Origin: an uncultured Clostridium sp.
GTDB lineage: Bacteria > Bacillota_A > Clostridia > Lachnospirales > Lachnospiraceae
Direction: 5' to 3'
Length of the DNA: 11,047 bases
NCBI GenBank assembly: GCA_945836785.1
Contig: CAMAMD010000037.1
Span: 1-11,047, forward strand
This document shows, piece after piece, positions 1-6,300 of this stretch (position 1 is the first letter of the stretch; every line of letters begins with the position of its first letter). Under the pieces are notes generated by a model. The model saw only the letters and a program-made list of their open reading frames with translations, searched no databases and was not told the origin of the DNA. The translations under genes and the position numbers were made by a program.

Positions 1-1717
1 AGTGAATCTTCATAGCAGGGTGAGACAGTATTTTCAGTCGGGACATGGTCATAATAATTCACCTAAAATTGCTCGTATGGTAGAACAGATTGCGTATTTT
101 GAATATATACTGACAGCATCGGAAATGGAAGCGCTGGTTCTGGAATGTAACCTGATAAAAGAATATAGGCCGAAATATAATACGCTTATGACAGATGATA
201 AAGGGTATCCGTATATTCGCATTACAGTTGAAGAAACATATCCGCGTCTGATGTACAGCCATACTATGAAACGCGACAAGTCAAAGTATTTTGGTCCCTA
301 TACAAATGCAGGAGCTGTGCATGATACAATAGAGCTTTTGAATAAGCTTTACAAGCTTCGAACCTGTAATAAAAGATTACCGCAGGATATCGGAAAAGAC
401 AGACCCTGTCTGTATTATCAAATAGGGCAATGTGAAGCACCTTGCAATGGCATGATATCTGCCGAGGATTACCGGGACAACATCGAACGTGCAATCAGCT
501 TTTTGAATGGAAATTATAAGGAAGTTGTCAGCGAACTGCGCCAGCGCATGAAACAGTACGCTGAGGAAATGGAATTTGAGAAAGCCGCCGAGATGCGAGA
601 CTTGATAGAGAGTATCCGGCATATAACCGATAAACAGCAGATGAATAAATCGTCGTCGGAGGACAGGGATATCATTGCTTATGCCGCAAATGAGACGGAT
701 ATTGTTGTAACGGTATTTTTTGTACGGGATGGAAAGCTTCTGGGCCGGGAGCATCATCATATGAGTGGAAATATGCAGGATGCACCCGGTGAAATTCTGT
801 CTGCATTTTTAGAACAGTTTTATTCCGGAACACCATATCTGCCAAAAGAAATATTGGTGCAGACAGAGGTACAGGACGTGGAACTGCTTGAACGTTACCT
901 GTCGGAACGTCGGGGTAATCAGGTTCATATTGCAGTGCCGCAGCGGGGCGATAAACATAAGCTTTTACAGCTGGCACAGGAAAATGCCGAGCTTGTTTTG
1001 AAACAGGATATGGAGAGGATTAAGCGTCAGGAAAAAAGAACGGTAGGTGCAGCAAGGGAGATAGCGGAAATACTTGGAATTCCGTCGGCCGACAGGATGG
1101 AGGCCTTTGATATATCCAATATATCCGGTTGTTTGTCTGTCGCATCTATGGTAGTATTTGAGCAGGGAAGACCGAAAAAAAATGCATATCGCAAGTTCAG
1201 ATTGACAACTGTGACCGGACCGGACGATTATGCGTCCATGAAAGAGGTTTTAAGCCGGAGATTCACAGATGAAAAGCTGAATGTGATGCCGGATGTGATT
1301 ATGATGGATGGCGGAAAAGGGCAGGTTAATGTGGCACTCATGGTGCTTGACAGTCTGGGACTTGACATACCGGTATGCGGCATGGTGAAAGATGATAATC
1401 ACAGAACAAGGGCATTATACTACAATAACAGGGAAGTCAAATTTCCGAAAGGCAGTGAGGCGATGCTTATGGTGACTGCACTGCAGGATGAAGCCCATAG
1501 ATTTGCCATAGAATATCACAAGCAATTGCGGCGGCAGAATCAGGTTCGTTCCATACTGGATGAGATACCTGGTGTCGGACCTGCAAGACGCAGGGCGCTC
1601 CTGAAGCATTTTAATGATGTTGAAAGCATACGGGCAGCCACCTTGGAGGAGTTGGAGAAAGTGCCGGAGATTCCGAAGAGTACTGCAAAATACATCTACG
1701 ACTTTTTTCATGCATAA
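1..1717 (+). CDS. uvrC: UvrABC excinuclease subunit C (5' partial)
   Basis: UvrC makes both incisions around DNA lesions in nucleotide excision repair, after UvrA/UvrB damage recognition. The reading frame is open at the left edge. The GTG at position 2 is an internal codon, because the visible protein begins inside the GIY-YIG nuclease domain at NLHSRVRQYF, so a few dozen N-terminal residues are missing. Visible residues (numbered from that codon): R7 or R9 and E48 (in LECNLIK) of the GIY-YIG nuclease; four cysteines C122, C136, C144 and C148, matching the cluster reported to hold an Fe-S centre in some UvrC proteins; a UVR domain near 175-207 for UvrB contact; the RNase H-like 3'-side... 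C-terminal nuclease with D370 (AFDISN), D436 (MMDGGKGQ) and H499 (DEAHRF); and a helix-hairpin-helix region from about 519 to the end (IPGVGPARR). All visible catalytic positions are intact. The next gene follows after 39 bases, so the two are probably co-transcribed. The identification is near certain; only the 5' end is absent. Confidence 0.97.
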   Translation, partial: VNLHSRVRQYFQSGHGHNNSPKIARMVEQIAYFEYILTASEMEALVLECNLIKEYRPKYNTLMTDDKGYPYIRITVEETYPRLMYSHTMKRDKSKYFGPYTNAGAVHDTIELLNKLYKLRTCNKRLPQDIGKDRPCLYYQIGQCEAPCNGMISAEDYRDNIERAISFLNGNYKEVVSELRQRMKQYAEEMEFEKAAEMRDLIESIRHITDKQQMNKSSSEDRDIIAYAANETDIVVTVFFVRDGKLLGREHHHMSGNMQDAPGEILSAFLEQFYSGTPYLPKEILVQTEVQDVELLERYLSERRGNQVHIAVPQRGDKHKLLQLAQENAELVLKQDMERIKRQEKRTVGAAREIAEILGIPSADRMEAFDISNISGCLSVASMVVFEQGRPKKNAYRKFRLTTVTGPDDYASMKEVLSRRFTDEKLNVMPDVIMMDGGKGQVNVALMVLDSLGLDIPVCGMVKDDNHRTRALYYNNREVKFPKGSEAMLMVTALQDEAHRFAIEYHKQLRRQNQVRSILDEIPGVGPARRRALLKHFNDVESIRAATLEELEKVPEIPKSTAKYIYDFFHA

Positions 1718-1756
1718 ACATGCCGAAAGATATATAACATTGTGAGAGGTAATCAG

Positions 1757-2266
1757 ATGATTTTTAAAAAATTTTATCCGACGGAGTATTTTAATTCTAC
1801 CTACTCGATTGATTTTAAAAAATATTATCATATGGGATACAGAGCAGTTATTTTTGATATAGATAATACTCTGGTTGAACATGATGCACCTGCTGATGAA
1901 CACGCAACAGCACTGATAAAAAGACTTATGTCTATGGGGTTTCAGGTTTGTTTTCTGTCCAACAATGACGAGGCACGGGTTGCCGGTTTTAATGAAAAGC
2001 TGGGAGCAAAATATATTTATAAGGCGGGAAAGCCTTCCGCGAAAGGATATATCAACGCGATGGATCTGATGGGAACTGACAGAAAAAATACCATGTTTGT
2101 AGGTGATCAGATATTTACGGATATATGGGGGGCAAACAATGCGGGAATCCGCAGCGTACTTGTACAGCCGATTGCAAAGCACGAGGAGATTCAGATTGTG
2201 CTAAAACGTATCCCGGAAAAGCTGGTGTTGCACTTTTATCTAAAACATCATAAGCTGAGAGGATAA
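1757..2266 (+). CDS. yqeG: YqeG-family HAD-IIIA phosphatase
   Basis: This is a 169-residue haloacid dehalogenase superfamily phosphatase of the YqeG type. All four HAD motifs are visible: motif I FDIDNTL with D34 (nucleophile) and D36, motif II LSNN with S68, motif III lysine K92 in GKP, and motif IV GDQIFTD with D117 and D122. There is no large cap insertion, as expected for subclass III, and no signal peptide or membrane segment, so it should be cytosolic. Family knowledge: YqeG is related to yeast Gep4, a phosphatidylglycerophosphate phosphatase, so a role in phosphatidylglycerol synthesis is possible but not proven here. I chose ATG 1757 over the in-frame GTG at 1742 because AGAGG at 1745-1749 lies seven bases before the ATG and would be inside the coding region for the GTG. 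It sits directly behind uvrC, and a strong hairpin follows its stop codon. Confidence 0.9.
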   Translation: MIFKKFYPTEYFNSTYSIDFKKYYHMGYRAVIFDIDNTLVEHDAPADEHATALIKRLMSMGFQVCFLSNNDEARVAGFNEKLGAKYIYKAGKPSAKGYINAMDLMGTDRKNTMFVGDQIFTDIWGANNAGIRSVLVQPIAKHEEIQIVLKRIPEKLVLHFYLKHHKLRG

Positions 2267-2269
2267 TAA

Positions 2270-2348
2270 TATACGAGACATAGAGCACCCCTGTTCTGTA
2301 ATACACAAAGTGTAAATTGCAGAACAGGGGTGCTTTATGTCTCGTATA
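2270..2348. terminator. 79-base near-perfect hairpin, probable bidirectional terminator
   Basis: The arms 2270-2298 and 2320-2348 form a 29-bp stem with one imperfect pair, G2283 with T2335. The inner bases can pair further: 2299-2302 with 2316-2319 (one G-T), and 2303-2306 with 2310-2313 around an AAA loop. The GC-rich core is 2285-2298 with 2320-2333. It lies between convergent genes, the yqeG-type gene ending at 2266 on plus and porB ending at 2363 on minus, so it can stop transcripts from both sides. The run of T after the core is short and interrupted (TTTATGT on plus, TCTATGT on minus), so the exact termination mode is not certain. The imperfect pair is a G-U wobble in plus-strand RNA but an A-C mismatch in minus-strand RNA. 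Confidence 0.8.
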
Positions 2349-2362
2349 CATATATCAATATA

Positions 2363-3295
2363 TTATCTTGAACACTTGAAGAGCAGCTCTTCCCAGCGAC
2401 GGTCAACTTCCTGCTGGTACTGAACAAGCAAATGCTCGTTTTCAGGTTTGAAGAGATGCTTAAATCTGCCCTGAGGTCTCAGGAAGTCTTCGATAGGAAG
2501 TTTCTTCTTCGGTTCATAGTTCAGGATCCATTTACCTTCTACAACCTCAAATAACGGCCAATAACACGTCTCAACAGCCAGCTTACATATTTTCATAATA
2601 TCTGGTGTATCATATCTCCATCCGCGTGGACACGGAGCCATGACATTTAAGAATGCTGCTCCCGGCGTATAGATGGCTTTTTCTGCTTTCTCATACAGAT
2701 CCTTCATGGTTCCGATTAAAGTGGATTGTGCCACATACGGAATATCATGATTTGCGATAATGGATGCTAAGTCTTTACGGTTCTGCATTTTTCCGTTTGA
2801 CTGGGAACCGACAGGCGTAGTGGTGGTATCCGCATACATTGGCGTTGCGGATGAGCGCTGGATACCGGTGTTCATATAGGCACCGTTATCGTAGCATACG
2901 TAAACCATATCGTGGTTACGTTCCATGGCTCCTGACAATGACTGAAGACCGATATCATATGTTCCGCCGTCACCGCCGAAGGTGATGAATTTATAATTAT
3001 CTTTTACTTTTCCTTTTTTCTTGAGTGCGTAGTATGCGCTTTCTACACCGGAAAGGGTAGAACCGGCATTTTCAAATGCATTATGGATATAACTGTCCTC
3101 CCATGCGGTGTACGGGTACATGAAGCTTGACACCTCAAGACATCCGGTTGCATTTCCGATGACAGCTTTATCCTCCGGCTTTAAAGCACGGAGCACGGTT
3201 CTGACTGCGATTGTACCGCCACAACCTGCACACATTCTATGTCCCGGAGCAAGACGTTCCGGCTTGTTCATAACTTCTTTAAAATTAAATGACAT
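2363..3295 (-). CDS. porB: Pyruvate:ferredoxin oxidoreductase, beta subunit (TPP-binding)
   Basis: This 310-residue subunit binds thiamine diphosphate and a proximal [4Fe-4S] cluster in the enzyme that converts pyruvate and CoA to acetyl-CoA, CO2 and reduced ferredoxin. The TPP/Mg site is clear: GGDGGTYDIG around D109 and the YDNGAYMNTGIQ stretch around D136-N137. Cluster ligand candidates are C22 and C25 in MCAGCGG and C52 in ATGCLE; the fourth is likely C222 in APCPRGW, assigned by analogy only. Length is normal for this subunit. ATG 3295 has GGAGGG seven bases upstream (3303-3308), in the 14-base gap after porA. It is the last gene of the por operon. Substrate specificity for pyruvate rather than another 2-oxoacid is inferred mainly from the alpha subunit. 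Confidence 0.94.
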   Translation of the reverse strand: MSFNFKEVMNKPERLAPGHRMCAGCGGTIAVRTVLRALKPEDKAVIGNATGCLEVSSFMYPYTAWEDSYIHNAFENAGSTLSGVESAYYALKKKGKVKDNYKFITFGGDGGTYDIGLQSLSGAMERNHDMVYVCYDNGAYMNTGIQRSSATPMYADTTTTPVGSQSNGKMQNRKDLASIIANHDIPYVAQSTLIGTMKDLYEKAEKAIYTPGAAFLNVMAPCPRGWRYDTPDIMKICKLAVETCYWPLFEVVEGKWILNYEPKKKLPIEDFLRPQGRFKHLFKPENEHLLVQYQQEVDRRWEELLFKCSR

Positions 3296-3309
3296 CCTGT
3301 ATCCCTCCG

Positions 3310-4491
3310 TTACTTTCTAAGACCGATATATTTAAACTGTTCCGGTTTTGCCTTGCCGTCAGCAATATCAATCAAATCCTGATAGATATCCAGTGCATTT
3401 TCCACTGTGTAGTCACGTCCGCCGATACCATAGAAATAGTTCACTGTCTCGGCTGTTACTTTTGCATCATACAGAGCGGATTTTAATTCTGACCCAACAG
3501 GTCCGCCATAAGCTGAAAAACTTTCGGCACGATCCATGATGGCGATCGCTTTCGCATTTTTTAATGCAGCTGCAATTTCTTCACCCGGGAATGGACGGAA
3601 GACGCGAATCTTAAGAAGACCGGCTTTGATTCCCTTTTCTCTGAGATGGTCAACGGCATCCTTTGTGGTTCCGGCTGCTGATCCCATGATGACAATTACA
3701 TAGTCGGCATCGTCTAATTTGTATTCCTCAAACAGACCATATTTTCTGCCTGATATCTTTTCAAATTCTGCGGCAACCTCAAGGATTACTTTCTTTGCAT
3801 TTTTCATGGCAAGACGCTGATTCATCTTTGTTTCCATATAAAATGGGGAATTTGCATAAGGCCCGATGGCCATCGGCATATCTGCATCCAGCAGATAGTG
3901 TTCCGGATTATAATCGCCCACAAAAGCTTTTACCTTGTCAGTTTCTATCAGCTCAATGTTTTCAACTGCGTGACTTGTGATAAAGCCGTCCTGGCAAGCC
4001 ATAAATGGAAGCCTGACATCCGGATGTTCAGCAATTCGGAAAGACTGAATATAATTATCATATGCTTCCTGGTTATTCTCTGCATAAATCTGAATCCATC
4101 CTGAATCTCTTGCACCCATACTGTCCGAATGGTCGCAATTGATATTGATAGGGCCGGTCAGTGCCCGGTTTACGACTGCCATAACGACAGGAAGTCTGTC
4201 GGAAGCTGCTACATATAAAACCTCCCACATGAAAGCGAGTCCACAGGAAGATGTGGCTGTGATTGCTCTTGCACCTGCCGCACAGGCACCCATGGTTGCA
4301 CTCATGGAACTGTGCTCGGATTCTACCGGGATGAATTCCGTATCAATTTCACCATTTGCGATAAAGGTTGAAACCATCTGCGGAATTTCGGTGGAAGGAG
4401 TAATCGGAAATGCAGCCATAACATCAGGATTGATTTGTTTGATTGCATGGGCAACCGCCTCGTTGCCGGACATTCTTTCACGAATAGACAT
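3310..4491 (-). CDS. porA: Pyruvate:ferredoxin oxidoreductase, alpha subunit
   Basis: This 393-residue subunit carries the TPP pyrimidine-binding domain and the transketolase C-terminal-like domain of POR. Residues 29-34 read PITPST; the threonine T31 and R128, in the segment HSDSMGARDSGW, correspond to the pyruvate-contacting Thr and Arg known from PFOR structures, which supports pyruvate as substrate. The acidic VESEH stretch at 56-60 is the usual region of the TPP-activating glutamate. The second half has the RVFRPFPGEEI segment (296-306) and the GGPVGSE segment (329-335) typical of the family. ATG 4491 lies one base past the porD stop codon and is preceded by AAGGAGGGG (4499-4507) lying within the end of porD, so translation of the two is probably coupled. 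No missing residues or frame breaks are seen. Confidence 0.95.
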   Translation of the reverse strand: MSIRERMSGNEAVAHAIKQINPDVMAAFPITPSTEIPQMVSTFIANGEIDTEFIPVESEHSSMSATMGACAAGARAITATSSCGLAFMWEVLYVAASDRLPVVMAVVNRALTGPININCDHSDSMGARDSGWIQIYAENNQEAYDNYIQSFRIAEHPDVRLPFMACQDGFITSHAVENIELIETDKVKAFVGDYNPEHYLLDADMPMAIGPYANSPFYMETKMNQRLAMKNAKKVILEVAAEFEKISGRKYGLFEEYKLDDADYVIVIMGSAAGTTKDAVDHLREKGIKAGLLKIRVFRPFPGEEIAAALKNAKAIAIMDRAESFSAYGGPVGSELKSALYDAKVTAETVNYFYGIGGRDYTVENALDIYQDLIDIADGKAKPEQFKYIGLRK

Positions 4492-4492
4492 T

Positions 4493-4801
4493 TTATAACC
4501 CCTCCTTCATAGTGATAGCACCAAAACTGCACACTCTCTCACAGATACCGCAGCCCTTGCAGTGGTCGTAGTCGAAATCTTCTCTTTTTCCATCCTTAAC
4601 CGGGATTGAGCTGTCCGGACATACCGGCGTGCAGAGGAGACACTGTGTACACTTATTCCAGTCGATGACAGGTGTCTGGGTACGCCATTCTCCGGTGTTG
4701 AATTTGCGGGAACCGCCACCACCGTAAATCTGGTTGCCCGGCGTTATATCGTAATAGGGACTGTGTTCATTTATTTTTGTTATATCAGTTGCCTGTGCCA
4801 T
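4493..4801 (-). CDS. porD: Pyruvate:ferredoxin oxidoreductase, delta subunit (2[4Fe-4S] ferredoxin)
   Basis: This 102-residue ferredoxin-like subunit passes electrons from the catalytic core of POR to external ferredoxin. Two complete CxxCxxCxxxC motifs are visible, C51-C54-C57-C61 and C81-C84-C87-C91, enough for two [4Fe-4S] clusters. The N-terminal 45 residues, including a GGGG run at 27-30, form the arm that in four-subunit PORs precedes the ferredoxin fold. The start ATG 4801 has a near-perfect AGGAGGTG site at 4811-4818, overlapping the end of porC, and lies three bases after the porC stop codon. The ordinary length and placement between gamma and alpha fit the archaeal/clostridial por arrangement. 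Confidence 0.95.
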   Translation of the reverse strand: MAQATDITKINEHSPYYDITPGNQIYGGGGSRKFNTGEWRTQTPVIDWNKCTQCLLCTPVCPDSSIPVKDGKREDFDYDHCKGCGICERVCSFGAITMKEGL

Positions 4802-4804
4802 AGA

Positions 4805-5377
4805 TTATTTCACCTCCTGAAACGCCATTCGGAGAGCGTTCATGTTACCTTCGATTACTTCTGGTTTTTTCGCAAATTTATGTTTATAGGAGGCTTCCAT
4901 CTGTGACAGGAATACATCCTGGTCCATAATATTTGCTACTTTTACGATAGATGCAAGCATCGGTGAGTTTGGAAAATATTTTCCCAGTGTTGCCATGGAA
5001 ACCTTGCGGGCATCTATTGTATAGACAGAACCTGCGTAACCGTTCAATAATGGGATGATTTCGTCTTTTGATCTGGATGTGTTTATAATAATGGCACCTT
5101 CCGGATTCAACCCATGTGTTACGTCGACAGCGTGCAGAAGTGTCTCGTCTACCACTACTACATAATCCGGATTATAGATGTTTGAATGTACCCGAATTGG
5201 GGAACTTCCGATTCTGTTGTATGCGGTGATTGGAGCACCCATACGTTCTGGACCATATTCCGGGAATCCCTGAACATGCATGCCGGTGTTAAATGCAACA
5301 TCAGCCAGCAAGAGTGCTGCTGTTTTGGCACCCTGACCTCCGCGCCCGTGCCATCTGATTTCGATGTTCTTATTCAT
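4805..5377 (-). CDS. porC: Pyruvate:ferredoxin oxidoreductase, gamma subunit
   Basis: This 190-residue subunit belongs to the pyruvate/ketoisovalerate oxidoreductase catalytic-domain family and supplies the CoA-contacting domain of POR. It opens with the family hallmark RWHGRGGQGAKTAA (residues 8-21), followed by a GFPEYGPERMGAP segment that is equally typical. ATG 5377 is preferred over the in-frame TTG at 5383 because AGGAG at 5384-5388 stands six bases before the ATG and immediately abuts the TTG. It is the first gene of the operon, with about 90 bases of leader if the promoter proposed at 5477-5504 is right. Paralogous VOR/KOR gamma subunits look alike, so pyruvate specificity comes from the neighbouring alpha subunit. 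Confidence 0.94.
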   Translation of the reverse strand: MNKNIEIRWHGRGGQGAKTAALLLADVAFNTGMHVQGFPEYGPERMGAPITAYNRIGSSPIRVHSNIYNPDYVVVVDETLLHAVDVTHGLNPEGAIIINTSRSKDEIIPLLNGYAGSVYTIDARKVSMATLGKYFPNSPMLASIVKVANIMDQDVFLSQMEASYKHKFAKKPEVIEGNMNALRMAFQEVK

Positions 5378-5383
5378 AAACAA

Positions 5384-5388
5384 CTCCT
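5384..5388 (-). promoter_or_regulatory. Ribosome binding site of porC
   Basis: AGGAG on the minus strand lies six bases before ATG 5377. It decides the start: the upstream TTG at 5383 would have no spacing to this site. Confidence 0.75.
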
Positions 5389-5476
5389 ATTCCTGACAAC
5401 CGGCATGGTTAGAACCGATTGCAATTATTACAATGAAAAAACATGTTACTTATTAAAAATTAGCAAAACTCAAATA

Positions 5477-5504
5477 ATTATAACATTATGAATGGAAAAG
5501 TAAA
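5477..5504 (-). promoter_or_regulatory. Candidate sigma-A promoter of the por operon
   Basis: Read on the minus strand, TTTACT (5504-5499) is followed after 16 bases by TATAAT (5482-5477). The -10 is perfect and the -35 matches four of six consensus positions. Transcription would begin near 5470 and leave a leader of roughly 90 bases before porC. The surrounding DNA is very AT-rich, so other -10-like hexamers exist and this is only the best visible choice. Confidence 0.45.
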
Positions 5505-5541
5505 GAGTTTCTTGGCATTTCTTAACAAATTATATTATTCC

Positions 5542-5570
5542 TTGAACAATTAACACGAAATTGTTATAAT
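5542..5570 (+). promoter_or_regulatory. Sigma-A promoter with embedded inverted repeat
   Basis: TTGAAC (5542-5547), a 17-base spacer and TATAAT (5565-5570) match the housekeeping consensus at 11 of 12 positions with optimal spacing. The start of transcription would be near 5577, thirty bases before the ATG at 5607. The spacer region carries a perfect 7-bp inverted repeat, AACAATT (5545-5551) and AATTGTT (5559-5565), separated by seven bases, which overlaps both promoter elements and could be an operator. Confidence 0.8.
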
Positions 5571-5606
5571 CATAAGGGTTTATGGTGATTTATAAAGGAG
5601 AAGAAC

Positions 5607-6287
5607 ATGAGTAAAAAATGTTGTGGAATGATATATGCAGACGAAGATACGGTCTGTAAAATATGCGGAAAACCGCTTAAAGAAGAGACGCCGGATGATG
5701 AGAAAATAAATATAACGCAGGATTCGGACGAGTATTCAAGGATGATGGAAGAGACGGACAGAATCGTTGCGGATGTTCTGCGGATGCAGGAAGAAGCAGA
5801 ATATGGGGGAAAACAGGAACCGGAAGAAGAATTACAGAACGATGCACCGCTTGAAGAAATAGAAGAATCAGCGGAATCGTCGGTAGAAGTTGAAGATGAG
5901 AATATATCGGAGGACGGGAAAATATCGGAAGATGAGGATATCTTGGAAGATGAGGACGAGGTTTTTTCCGTAAGACCGGCAGATCGGGCATCGGGTGCTG
6001 TGAAGACGGCAGGTGTTCTGGCAATAATAGCAGCTGTGCTTGGAATGATGGCTGTTGTACTTGGTATTATCTTTTTTGTGCTGTTCCCCGGATATAAAAA
6101 ACATGGCAATGCAGATACGCAGATGAATTTCCCGGAGATAGCTACGGGAACGGATGCGGCTGTACAGCGACCGACTTTGACACCGACAGATGCGAACGTT
6201 GAAGTTTCCTTTGATGCGGGTACCGTGGCAACGGACACCGATGCAGATACACAATCGTCCGAAACCGGGACAGAAGAAACGGAATAG
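5607..6287 (+). CDS. Zinc-ribbon-like, acidic, single-pass membrane protein of unknown function
   Basis: I do not recognise this 226-residue protein. The N-terminus has cysteines C5, C6, C17 and C20 (KKCCG, then CKICGKPL), resembling a short zinc ribbon in which the first CxxC knuckle is replaced by CC. Residues 25-120 are strongly acidic and probably disordered, with three clear copies of a six-residue unit at 100-117 (ISEDGK, ISEDED, ILEDED). One hydrophobic helix spans about 134-160, flanked by K133 and the YKK at 163-165. The remaining 60 residues are rich in Thr, Asp and Glu. There is no signal peptide, so the cysteine end is probably cytoplasmic and the Thr/Asp tail outside; this topology is inferred. 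AAGGAG (5595-5600) is six bases before the ATG. The next gene starts 13 bases after its stop codon, so they likely act together. Confidence 0.85.
   Translation: MSKKCCGMIYADEDTVCKICGKPLKEETPDDEKINITQDSDEYSRMMEETDRIVADVLRMQEEAEYGGKQEPEEELQNDAPLEEIEESAESSVEVEDENISEDGKISEDEDILEDEDEVFSVRPADRASGAVKTAGVLAIIAAVLGMMAVVLGIIFFVLFPGYKKHGNADTQMNFPEIATGTDAAVQRPTLTPTDANVEVSFDAGTVATDTDADTQSSETGTEETE
5886..5957 (+). repeat. In-frame 18-base tandem repeat
   Basis: Units 5904-5921, 5922-5939 and 5940-5957 encode ISEDGK, ISEDED and ILEDED. A weaker first unit, EVEDEN, lies at 5886-5903. The repeat keeps the frame, so gain or loss of units would change only the length of the acidic segment. Confidence 0.7.
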
Positions 6288-6300
6288 GGGGGTGGTACTG

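Noticed and set aside
2..4. GTG that could be read as the start of uvrC
   Set aside because: The protein begins inside the GIY-YIG domain, lacking the conserved segment before NLHSRVRQYF; the codon is an internal valine and the gene starts before the window.
1415..2182. Long open frame on the minus strand (255 codons)
   Set aside because: It lies antisense across the ends of uvrC and the phosphatase gene, both with full family motifs; its translation shows no domain and no ribosome site.
5381..5383. TTG as an alternative start of porC
   Set aside because: AGGAG directly abuts it with no spacing; ATG 5377 has a normal six-base spacing.
5384..5476. Riboswitch or attenuator in the porC leader
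   Set aside because: Only very short GGTT/AACC pairings around 5401-5416 are visible, with no terminator-like hairpin and no recognisable aptamer core.
5509..5528. Rex-type redox operator upstream of the por operon
   Set aside because: A half-site TTAACAA is present at 5522-5528, but no matching TTGTTAA half lies at the expected distance on its other side.
6190..6300. Upstream in-frame extension of the anchored protein gene
   Set aside because: It overlaps the end of the preceding gene by about 100 bases, has no ribosome site and would put a polar stretch before the membrane anchor.
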